64,000 nt of DNA from a bacterium BMS3Bbin05 (GTDB lineage: Bacteria > Nitrospirota > Thermodesulfovibrionia > Thermodesulfovibrionales > BMS3Bbin05): NCBI GenBank assembly GCA_002897855.1, contig BDTO01000036.1, forward strand, positions 1 to 64,000, given 5' to 3'. Under the pieces are notes generated by a model. That model was not told the DNA's origin, searched no databases, and saw only the letters and a list, made by a program, of their open reading frames with translations. Shown in pieces: positions 7,959 to 15,529 of the stretch (within the stretch, counting starts at the first letter, position 1; each line of letters starts with the position of its first letter). A program made the translations under genes and the position numbers.

Positions 7959-10034
7959 TTAAACGGTTTTATAGAATTCCACCCTGCCTTTCCACATACT
8001 ATTTACCCTGCTTCTCAATCCTGGGCACTTTTCAAGAAGAGGGTCCCTGTCCAGTAATGCCGAAGCTTCTTTCTTTGCAATCTCGAGTATGTGAGAGTCC
8101 CGAATAATATCTGCAACCCTGAGTTCCGGAAATCCGGACTGGGCTGTTCCGAAGAAATCGCCGGGCCCTCTTATCATAAGATCTTCTTCAGCAATCCTGA
8201 ACCCATCGGATATCTTTTCCATTGCCATAAGGCGTTTTTCGGCGACTTCAGCGATATTGCCGTAAACAAGCAATACGCAAAAGGACTTTCTTTTGCCGCG
8301 CCCCACCCTGCCCCTCAACTGGTGCAACTGGGACAGGCCAAAACGTTCGGCATGTACTATTATCATAACATTTGCATTCGGTACATCAACACCTACCTCT
8401 ATTACAGTCGTACTGACGAGGATATCTATTTTCCCGGAATTGAAGTCATCCATTACTTCCTGTCTGTTTTCGGGTTTCATTTTTCCATGTACAAGGCCTA
8501 TCCTGAATTCAGGGAGCTGCTGCTTTAATGCCTTGCACCCCAATTCGGCGGAATGGAGGGCATCGTTTCCGTCTTCTTCTATGAGAGGGTATACCACATA
8601 TACCTGTCCGCCGGACATTACCTCCCTTTTTATTAAATCATAAAGCTTCTGTTTTTCGGATTCAGTAATGACATGCGTTTCAACCGGTGTTCTCCCTGGT
8701 GGCAACTCGTTTATCCGCGAATGATCCAGATCGCCATAGAGTGTCATTGCAAGCGTCCTCGGAATGGGGGTTGCCGTCATTACAAGGACGTCAGGATTTC
8801 TGCCTTTTTTCCGCAACAAAGCTCTTTGCCTGACCCCGAATCTGTGCTGTTCGTCAATTACAACAAGACCGAGCCTGTCGAAAGCAACCCCCTCCTGTAT
8901 GAGTGCATGTGTACCTATCAGTATGTCCGGAGAGCCGTTTCCCTCTTTGGTCCTGGAAGTCACAAGCATACAATTTACATTTATATCTTTAAGTAAACAG
9001 GTTATATTGAAATAGTGTTGCTGTGCCAGTATTTCCGTGGGTACCATCAGTACAGCCTGATATCCGCATTCCACAGCTTTAAGCATCGCCAAAACAGCTA
9101 CTACTGTCTTGCCGCTTCCGACATCTCCCTGAAGTAATCTGTTCATCGGCCCGGAATCTTCCATGTCATTGAATATATCGCTCATAACCTTCTGCTGAGA
9201 AGCAGTTAATTTAAATGGCAGGGAATCGATAAGATTTGTTGTTAATGAAGGCCTTGAGACAAAACTGATCCCTCTCCGTTCAGATATACTTCTCTTAATC
9301 CCGGCAACTCCAAGCTGAAAAATAAACAGCTCATCAAATGCAAGACGCCTGTGAAATTCACTCCTGCCCGAGTTTAAGGATTCGATACCGGCCCCTTCTG
9401 TTTCCGGGAAATGTGCGTTCATTACGGCTTTGTCAAGCCTTACCAATGCATTTCTCTCAAGGATATCATCGGGCATAAATTCATGAATTATTGATAAAGA
9501 CTCGTGAAGAACGGCATACATAATCGTCCGAAGAGTTTTCTGCCCAAGCCCCGAGGTCGTCCTGTAGAACGGGACTATTCTGGTTGTATGAATGAAAGAA
9601 TCGGCGTTATCGGTAATAAACTCATATTCGGGACTCTCCATCTCATAACCGACGCCATGGTATTTGTTTATCTTTACAATCCCGTTAAGAAAAAGCTCCT
9701 GCCCTCTCTTAAATATCTTTTTCATGAATGGCTGATTGAACCACTTTGCCTTTACTATGCCGGTACCATCGGTCAGGGTCAACTCGAATATGCTGAATTT
9801 CCTGTTGCGGACATTGATAAGCTCCAGTGAAGCGATCCTGCCTCTTACGCTAACACGCTGGTTGACGGCAAGGCGACTGATATTTTTGATGGAACTTCGA
9901 TCTTCATACCGGTAGGGCAGGTAATACAATGAATCTTCAACTGATGTAATACCCAGTTTTTTAAGCAGTTTTGCCCTCTGAGGCCCGACCCCTTTTAAAT
10001 ACTGCACCGAGTCGCTTAAAGAGCCGATAGGCAT
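7959..10034 (-). CDS. recG: ATP-dependent DNA helicase RecG
   Basis: Branch-migrating helicase that reverses stalled replication forks and processes Holliday junctions. The N-terminal wedge/OB domain covers about 1-150 (VQYLKGVGPQRA at the start). The helicase core has Walker A GDVGSGKT (303-310), the Walker B variant DEQHRFG, motif III TATPIPRT and motif VI QLHQLRGRVGRG. The 691-residue length is usual. It starts 8 nt after nusA, which is an atypical partner: nusA is usually followed by infB. Confidence 0.96.
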   Translation of the reverse strand: MPIGSLSDSVQYLKGVGPQRAKLLKKLGITSVEDSLYYLPYRYEDRSSIKNISRLAVNQRVSVRGRIASLELINVRNRKFSIFELTLTDGTGIVKAKWFNQPFMKKIFKRGQELFLNGIVKINKYHGVGYEMESPEYEFITDNADSFIHTTRIVPFYRTTSGLGQKTLRTIMYAVLHESLSIIHEFMPDDILERNALVRLDKAVMNAHFPETEGAGIESLNSGRSEFHRRLAFDELFIFQLGVAGIKRSISERRGISFVSRPSLTTNLIDSLPFKLTASQQKVMSDIFNDMEDSGPMNRLLQGDVGSGKTVVAVLAMLKAVECGYQAVLMVPTEILAQQHYFNITCLLKDINVNCMLVTSRTKEGNGSPDILIGTHALIQEGVAFDRLGLVVIDEQHRFGVRQRALLRKKGRNPDVLVMTATPIPRTLAMTLYGDLDHSRINELPPGRTPVETHVITESEKQKLYDLIKREVMSGGQVYVVYPLIEEDGNDALHSAELGCKALKQQLPEFRIGLVHGKMKPENRQEVMDDFNSGKIDILVSTTVIEVGVDVPNANVMIIVHAERFGLSQLHQLRGRVGRGKRKSFCVLLVYGNIAEVAEKRLMAMEKISDGFRIAEEDLMIRGPGDFFGTAQSGFPELRVADIIRDSHILEIAKKEASALLDRDPLLEKCPGLRSRVNSMWKGRVEFYKTV

Positions 10035-10042
10035 ATGCTGAA

Positions 10043-11176
10043 CTATTCCTGGGTTCCCTGATCTTCCAAGTCTTCCTGTTCTTCTTTGTCTTCCCTTAAT
10101 GATTTCTCAAGGGCACGCTCAGTTTCATCATGCTTTATATCAGAGTATTCACTCTCACTTATTATATCTATATCCCATCCCGTTAATTTCATGGCAAGCC
10201 GGACGTTCTGGCCTCTTTTCCCGATTGCTAGAGACAGATACTGATCATTAACCACAACCATTGCGGTCCTGTCTTCTTCATTAACTCCGATTCTTTCTAC
10301 GGTGGCCGGGCTTAAAGCCCTTGAGATCAGTATGCGTGGGTCATCGGTCCATGGTATGATATCAATCCTCTCACCTCTTAATTCCCGCACTATGCTCTGT
10401 ACTCTTGTCCCTTTCATGCCAACACAGGCCCCTACAGGATCAATTGATCTGTCATTTGATATAACAGCGATTTTCGTTCTTTCACCCGGTGCCCTTACTA
10501 TGGTCTTTATCTCTACGATCCCATCATTAATCTCAGGGACTTCAAGTTTGAAAAGCTCAATAACAAAATTGGGATTATTTCTTGAAACAATGATCTCCGG
10601 TCCCCTGGAGGTATCCCTGACGTTTTCAACATAAGCCCTGACAGCATCCCCCCTCTTCAGGTTTTCACCCGGAAGCGTTTCCTTTCTGGTAAGCATGCCT
10701 TCGACTCTGCCCAGGTCAATATAGTAAACACCACCTTTGTCCTTTCTGATTACAAGACCCGAGACTACCTGTCCAACCTTATCCTTGTATTCCTTGAGAA
10801 TTACTTCTCTTTCAGCTTCCCTCACCCTTTGGAAAATTACCTGCTTTGCCGTTTGTGCCGAAATCCTTCCCATACCCTCCATAGGCAAAGATATTTCGAC
10901 GATATCACCCTCGGAAGGGTTTTCCATGTACTCTCTGGCATCCTCAACAGTTATCTCATTTTCAGGATTTTCGACACTGTCGACAACATGCCTGATCTCA
11001 AAAAGACCGATGTTATACTGTTCAGCGTCAACTTTTGAGATTATTTCCTTTTCAGGCCCGTATTTCTTCCTGGCAGCAGAGAGCATGGCATACTCAATTG
11101 CCTTAAGGACAATGTCCTTCGATACGCCTTTTTCCCGGCTTATCTGGTCAATCAGATAATAGATTTGCTTATTCAT
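10043..11176 (-). CDS. nusA: Transcription termination/antitermination protein NusA
   Basis: RNA polymerase-binding factor acting in pausing, termination and antitermination. The N-terminal domain starts MNKQIYYLIDQISREKGV. An S1 domain follows (about residues 125-185), then KH1 and KH2 with VGACVGMKGTRVQ and IGKRGQNVRLAMKLTGW. The acidic tail (KEEQEDLEDQ) replaces the AR repeats of the E. coli protein, which explains the short length of 377. An in-frame upstream ATG at 11218 lies inside rimP; the ATG at 11176 is preferred because it is 1 nt after the rimP stop, has GGAG about 12 nt upstream and matches the family N-terminus. Confidence 0.95.
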   Translation of the reverse strand: MNKQIYYLIDQISREKGVSKDIVLKAIEYAMLSAARKKYGPEKEIISKVDAEQYNIGLFEIRHVVDSVENPENEITVEDAREYMENPSEGDIVEISLPMEGMGRISAQTAKQVIFQRVREAEREVILKEYKDKVGQVVSGLVIRKDKGGVYYIDLGRVEGMLTRKETLPGENLKRGDAVRAYVENVRDTSRGPEIIVSRNNPNFVIELFKLEVPEINDGIVEIKTIVRAPGERTKIAVISNDRSIDPVGACVGMKGTRVQSIVRELRGERIDIIPWTDDPRILISRALSPATVERIGVNEEDRTAMVVVNDQYLSLAIGKRGQNVRLAMKLTGWDIDIISESEYSDIKHDETERALEKSLREDKEEQEDLEDQGTQE

Positions 11177-11177
11177 A

Positions 11178-11639
11178 TTAAAATTCAATCTCCAGCGACG
11201 CCTTTTTAATAGATTCAAAAGGTATAGTAACAGTCTTTCCGTTTATTTCAACCAATATATCTTGGCCCTCTATTCCCCTTATATAACCCTGAAAAAAGGA
11301 CTGATTTTCTATTTTATCCCTGCACACAATTCTGACCTTCTTACCATTATATTTTACAAAATCCTCAATCTTTTTAAGTGGTCTGTCAATCCCGGGTGAA
11401 GTTACTTCAAGGGTATAGTTGCCGGGTATCGGGTCTTCGACATCGAGTAAAGATTCAAAGTCCCTGCTGAACGACTGACAATCTTTGAGACTTACACCAC
11501 TTTCCTTATCTATGGTAACCCTCAGTATTGTCCTCCTGCCACTTCCCAGGAGTTCTACATCAACTGCTTCTACACCGTTATCTTCCGCAACGCTTTCAGC
11601 AAGCAGCATCAGTTTATTAATCAACTCCTTTTTCGGCAT
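11178..11639 (-). CDS. rimP: Ribosome maturation factor RimP
   Basis: 30S subunit maturation factor and usual first gene of the nusA operon. The N-terminal domain (about 1-75) contains VEAVDVELLGSGRRTILRV; the SPGIDRPL motif and the SH3-like C-terminal domain follow. I chose the ATG at 11639 (MPKKELINKL, 153 aa), matching the family start. An in-frame GTG at 11669 also exists but lies inside a terminator-like hairpin. No clear ribosome-binding site precedes 11639, because the U tract of that hairpin lies there. Confidence 0.92.
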   Translation of the reverse strand: MPKKELINKLMLLAESVAEDNGVEAVDVELLGSGRRTILRVTIDKESGVSLKDCQSFSRDFESLLDVEDPIPGNYTLEVTSPGIDRPLKKIEDFVKYNGKKVRIVCRDKIENQSFFQGYIRGIEGQDILVEINGKTVTIPFESIKKASLEIEF

Positions 11640-11642
11640 TAT

Positions 11643-11671
11643 ATCAAAAAAAAGAGCGGGTACTCCCACTC
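11643..11671 (-). terminator. Intrinsic terminator immediately upstream of rimP
   Basis: On the minus strand, GAGTGGG-AGTA-CCCGCTC (7 pairs, one G-T) is followed directly by eight T residues and then, 5 nt on, by the rimP ATG. It has all features of a Rho-independent terminator pointing into rimP-nusA. It could end transcription from the M50 gene or act as an attenuator for rimP-nusA. Confidence 0.75.
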
Positions 11672-11726
11672 TCAGGGTAAAGTATTTATTTAATTTATCA
11701 ATTCTCGTATATAAATGTCAATTTAT

Positions 11727-11771
11727 CCCGACAGGCCCCGACTTGTCCCGACAGGTCGGGGCTTTGTCGGG
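11727..11771. repeat. Strong nested hairpin between the M50 gene and rimP
   Basis: An outer CCCGACA/TGTCGGG stem encloses an inner perfect GCCCCGAC/GTCGGGGC stem of 8 bp. There is no adjacent U run on either strand. The composition resembles the GC-rich palindromic repeats elsewhere in the window, although this one matches no family over its full length. Confidence 0.6.
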
Positions 11772-11835
11772 AGGGGTTTACATCGGCACCAGGGGCTTGC
11801 CCGTGGGGCTCCTCGGGGCATCAGATGATATTTTA

Positions 11836-12687
11836 TTATATTTTGAGACTGAATGGCACAGGTGTAATGGTCAGGATAAAAATAATAAGACACAATATGC
11901 CGATATATTTTCTTTTCCTGTCAAGCTGAACCTCATCCTGAATAACCGGAGGATGATTTATGCCGAGGATAATCAGGAGGATGGACCAGACCAGCCATCC
12001 AGGCCAGAAGAACGCACCGGCCGTAATCAGAATCAGCATAAGCAATATGGAAAGACCTCTATGCCGGTTCCCGAGCATGGCATATGCAATGTGTCCGCCG
12101 TCAAGCTGGCCGACAGGTATAAGATTTATCGCTGTAACGAAAAAACCTATCCATCCCGCAAATGCTATGGGGTTAAGCACTACATCGTAGCCATCGGGTA
12201 TATGGCCGAGAGTAATATAAGAGAGAGCATGGAAGATTAATGATTCACCAAGGTTTATGCCACCTGTTGCACCGGAAACAGATACGACATCGGATAACCG
12301 TAAACCGATGATGGTTGCAATCAGTGAAACAATGAACCCCCCTATTGGACCTGAAGCCCCTATGTCTATAAGCGCCTTTTTGGAAAGGATGGGAGATTTC
12401 ATCTTGATGAATGCGCCGAAAGTCCCGAATATCACAGGTGGAGGTGCCGGAATAAAAAGAGGAAGGGTCGCAGTTATACCATGTGATCGTGAAGCAAAAT
12501 AATGCGATAATTCGTGGGCAAGAAGAATACATATCAAAGAAATCGAAAAAGGCAGGCCTTCAAAGATTTTAACCGGATATTTAATAAAATCGGCCCCCTG
12601 CTGCCACGCACCCGCCAAAAGGATCGTAAAAAAGGTAAATACAAACATGATGATATGAAGGTAGGGAATCTTTGTTTTTTTATTCAA
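11836..12687 (-). CDS. Site-2 protease family (M50) membrane metalloprotease
   Basis: Intramembrane zinc protease family. HELSH in LLAHELSHYFASRSHG carries the two zinc-binding histidines and catalytic Glu. A later NLIPVGQLDGGHI segment provides the conserved LDG aspartate. There are about seven hydrophobic segments. The start is taken as TTG at 12687, because AGGAG lies 9 nt upstream, it overlaps the rimO stop by 8 nt, and the protein (284 aa) then begins just before the first membrane helix. A longer frame from 12807 would run deep into rimO. The substrate is unknown. Confidence 0.88.
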   Translation of the reverse strand: MNKKTKIPYLHIIMFVFTFFTILLAGAWQQGADFIKYPVKIFEGLPFSISLICILLAHELSHYFASRSHGITATLPLFIPAPPPVIFGTFGAFIKMKSPILSKKALIDIGASGPIGGFIVSLIATIIGLRLSDVVSVSGATGGINLGESLIFHALSYITLGHIPDGYDVVLNPIAFAGWIGFFVTAINLIPVGQLDGGHIAYAMLGNRHRGLSILLMLILITAGAFFWPGWLVWSILLIILGINHPPVIQDEVQLDRKRKYIGILCLIIFILTITPVPFSLKI

Positions 12688-13963
12688 CGATAATTTCTCC
12701 TGCGAGATCATAATCATACGCATCCGTAATCCTGACCTCGATAAAGTCGGATTCGTTAATTTTTTTACTATCCCTGATAAGAACTGCCCCATCGATCTCC
12801 GGGGCATGACTGTACATCCGGGCTATAGCTCCTCTGCCATCGATCTCATCTGCCAATGCGCGGAATTTACGCCCGACAAGGTCCATATTTTTTTCAAGTG
12901 AAATCCCGGATTGTATTCTCATAATTTCATCATAACGCCTGTCTCTGATTTTTTGCGGTATATTACCACGATTATTATAAGACAAAGTACCTTCCTGACG
13001 TGAATATTTGAAAACCCCCAGCCTGTCGAACGAAAACTCATTAAGAGAATGCTTCAGGTTTCTAAACTGCCTTTCCGTCTCACCCGGGAATCCTACGATG
13101 AGAGTTGTCCTGAGGACTGCGTCGGGAATCCTTTTTCTGATATAAGCAACCGTTTCTCTGAAATCCCTTAAGGAGTATCCTCTCTTCATGGAGATCAGGA
13201 TATCGTCGTCAGAGTGCTGGAGCGGCATATCAAAATAGTTGCAGATCTTCTCTTCATCAGCAATCAGATCTATTAATTCCGTGGTTATCCCTGTGGGATA
13301 CATATACAGAAGCCGAATCCGGAAATCGCCATTTAAGCCGGCTATATCACGGACGAGGCTGGAGAGATTATAATTCCCATCGATATCATTCCCGTAACCG
13401 GTTATGTCCTGCGCAACAAGAATCAACTCTTTAACTCCGTTGCCGAGATGGTTCTTTGCCTCGTTTATGACTTTCTCCGGCCTGATACTTCTGAACCCGC
13501 CCCGGATGTAAGGTATAACACAGAAACTGCAGGACCTGTTGCATCCATCGGCGATCTTGATATATGCGTATGAACTGCACCTGACCGGACCTGGTTGTTC
13601 AGGACGGGATGAAGGTTTCAGGATTGTCCTGATATGCCGAAGAATATCGTCATCATCTCCAATGCCGAAAACCGCATCGATTTCAGGGATTTCCTTTTTC
13701 AGGTCATGCCTGTATCTTTCGCCCATGCACCCCATAACAATCAGCTTCGAGTCTTTTTTCCTCTGCTGAGAAAGCTTCAGTATAATATCAATGGATTCCC
13801 TCTTTGCATCGTCAATGAAACAGCATGTGTTAACAATGAATAAATCAGCATCATCCATCTCTTCAGTATAGCCGAACCCCGAATCGTTGATCTTTGCAAT
13901 CAAGTGGTCGGTATCAACCTGGTTCTTCGGACAACCCAGCGTGATATATGCTACCTTATGCAT
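12680..13963 (-). CDS. rimO: Ribosomal protein uS12 (Asp) methylthiotransferase RimO
   Basis: Radical-SAM enzyme that methylthiolates the conserved aspartate of ribosomal protein S12. N-terminal cluster cysteines are C11 (TLGCPKN), C47 (NTCCFI) and C79 (VMGCMGERY). The radical-SAM triad C141, C145 and C148 lies in GCNRSCSFCVIPYIRG. GCPKNQVD and the GC(M)GERY form are typical of RimO, not MiaB or MtaB. The C-terminal TRAM domain is present. It overlaps the DUF2062 gene by 8 nt upstream and the M50 gene downstream, so this is a tightly packed operon. Confidence 0.95.
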   Translation of the reverse strand: MHKVAYITLGCPKNQVDTDHLIAKINDSGFGYTEEMDDADLFIVNTCCFIDDAKRESIDIILKLSQQRKKDSKLIVMGCMGERYRHDLKKEIPEIDAVFGIGDDDDILRHIRTILKPSSRPEQPGPVRCSSYAYIKIADGCNRSCSFCVIPYIRGGFRSIRPEKVINEAKNHLGNGVKELILVAQDITGYGNDIDGNYNLSSLVRDIAGLNGDFRIRLLYMYPTGITTELIDLIADEEKICNYFDMPLQHSDDDILISMKRGYSLRDFRETVAYIRKRIPDAVLRTTLIVGFPGETERQFRNLKHSLNEFSFDRLGVFKYSRQEGTLSYNNRGNIPQKIRDRRYDEIMRIQSGISLEKNMDLVGRKFRALADEIDGRGAIARMYSHAPEIDGAVLIRDSKKINESDFIEVRITDAYDYDLAGEIIVE

Positions 13964-14411
13964 CCTGTTTCTTCCTTAACAGAAAATAAATGGCGAGATA
14001 TCCGAGTATGCAGGATATAGTCCCGATGAAAAATGTGCCGACTATGAAGGGTATCAGGAGTTCTTTCAATTGTAGTACCACATTCGCTATTGATATGTAT
14101 TCCCACTGTATATTGGTAACGATTCCGCTGACCCCAAGGAGCTTCATGCCCGCCCATGTACTGAACGTATAAATCGGGATTATCGTCCATGGATTTGTAA
14201 TATATACTCCGATAATAGTAACAACCCTGTTTAACCTGAAAACCGATGATACGATCAGGCCGAGTACAGTATGCAAACCCAGCAATGGGGACATGCCTAT
14301 AAAAACACCCACACTGAAAGATGCGGCAATATGGTGAGGTTTCTCTCTCAGGCTGAGGATTATTCTGAATCTTTCACGTATCTTAAAAATGGGTATATCC
14401 TTTCGGGACAA
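13956..14411 (-). CDS. DUF2062 membrane protein
   Basis: 151 residues with the DUF2062 pattern: SVGVFIGMSPLLGLHTVLG, then TNPWTIIPIYTF, and three to four membrane segments. The family is widespread and without a settled biochemical role. The apparent start is TTG at 14411, overlapping thiL by 29 nt; no in-frame ATG gives a full domain. It overlaps rimO by 8 nt. Confidence 0.8.
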   Translation of the reverse strand: MSRKDIPIFKIRERFRIILSLREKPHHIAASFSVGVFIGMSPLLGLHTVLGLIVSSVFRLNRVVTIIGVYITNPWTIIPIYTFSTWAGMKLLGVSGIVTNIQWEYISIANVVLQLKELLIPFIVGTFFIGTISCILGYLAIYFLLRKKQDA

Positions 14412-15378
14412 ATTTTTCTCTTATGCCGTCTGAATCCACAAAAAAGAAACCATCCTTTATTATCTTACCGATAAGAATGCAATCGTCAAGATGATCACTA
14501 TCAGAAGTAATAATAAGCTCATAATCTTCTCCGCCGGAAAGGACAAAATCCATATAGTCCATTTCAAGCATGGAAGCAATTGCCCTTACACCGTCTGAGA
14601 CGGGAATGTTATCCCTGTATATAAGAGCCCCCGCCCTGCTCTCAGCACATATTCTATACAGATCAAGGAGCAGGCCGTCACTTATATCAATCATTGCTTT
14701 AATTTTATCTATGAATGTTTCAGGATTACAGGCACAAGGGATAAGATGCCGTCTGACTGTATCGAGAATAGTTCCATCGATCTCTCTGGATGTATATTCC
14801 ATGTTTTTTTCCATCGGTATCCGCTTTTTAACATACTTTAAATATGCAAGACCCGCAGCCGAATCCCCTGTATTTCCGGTTATAAATATATTGTGGCCGG
14901 GTTTCGCTCCACTTCGTGTCTTTACACGATCAGCAAAACCTATAAGGGTTGCTGAATAAAAATCTCCTTTAATACTCAAAGAAAGGTCGCCGCCAAGAAC
15001 CTTCGCATTATAATGTTCACAGGCTTCCCTGACCCCCTTAAGGAAATCATCAAACTCCTCTTCGGATCTTTTTCCGGTCAAGGCCATATTTAGAAACAGA
15101 TATGACGGCACAGCCCCCATTGCATATATATCGCTGACATTGGAAATTACAAGCCTGAATCCAACCTGATAAAATGTAGTGTATGTATAATCGAAGTGCA
15201 CACCTTCCGACATCAGGTCGGATGTAGTTACTATGTTTTTTTTGTCAGCGCTGAATACGGCAGCATCATCACCTATGGCTATTAAAACCCCGCTGTCGCC
15301 GATACTGAAATATCCCCTGATTTTTTCTATTAACGCAAGCTCTCCCAATTCAGATATCAGCATAATGTCCTTTATCAC
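14383..15378 (-). CDS. thiL: Thiamine-monophosphate kinase ThiL
   Basis: ATP-dependent phosphorylation of thiamine monophosphate to the active cofactor. Motifs in order: GDDAAVF, TSDLMSEGVHF, SNVSDIYAMGA, GGDLS, ITGNTGDSAAGL, ISDGLLLDL and SGGEDYELI, all typical of ThiL in the PurM/AIR synthase fold. The length of 331 is normal. Two starts are possible: GTG at 15378 and ATG at 15363, the latter with AGGA very close upstream. No other thi gene and no TPP riboswitch are visible here. The 150 nt between this gene and lon hold nothing recognisable. Confidence 0.95.
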   Translation of the reverse strand: MIKDIMLISELGELALIEKIRGYFSIGDSGVLIAIGDDAAVFSADKKNIVTTSDLMSEGVHFDYTYTTFYQVGFRLVISNVSDIYAMGAVPSYLFLNMALTGKRSEEEFDDFLKGVREACEHYNAKVLGGDLSLSIKGDFYSATLIGFADRVKTRSGAKPGHNIFITGNTGDSAAGLAYLKYVKKRIPMEKNMEYTSREIDGTILDTVRRHLIPCACNPETFIDKIKAMIDISDGLLLDLYRICAESRAGALIYRDNIPVSDGVRAIASMLEMDYMDFVLSGGEDYELIITSDSDHLDDCILIGKIIKDGFFFVDSDGIREKFVPKGYTHF

Positions 15379-15529
15379 AATTCACTCACCCTGATAATCC
15401 ATAAACTTTGCTGCGGGCAAAGCGCCCAATTCATGAATGCTGCGGGTTAACTGTTCGCTCATCTATTTTGGCATAGTCCGTCTTTTAAACAAAAGCATGC
15501 TGGCAATCCCGAAACTGCTTTATCTGATA

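Noticed and set aside
8673-8996. Plus-strand frames within recG, lon, nusA and other long genes
   Set aside because: They are shadows of well-supported minus-strand genes with no ribosome-binding site or family pattern.
10043-11218. Longer NusA reading frame starting at 11218
   Set aside because: The first 14 residues overlap rimP, do not match the family N-terminus and the better ribosome-binding site precedes 11176.
11485-12240. A 251-residue plus-strand frame across rimP and the M50 gene
   Set aside because: It crosses a terminator and hairpin, overlaps two supported genes and shows low-complexity serine-rich composition typical of antisense frames.
15379-15529. TPP riboswitch near thiL
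   Set aside because: No CTGAGA or ACCTGATCTGG-type conserved boxes are present in the interval.
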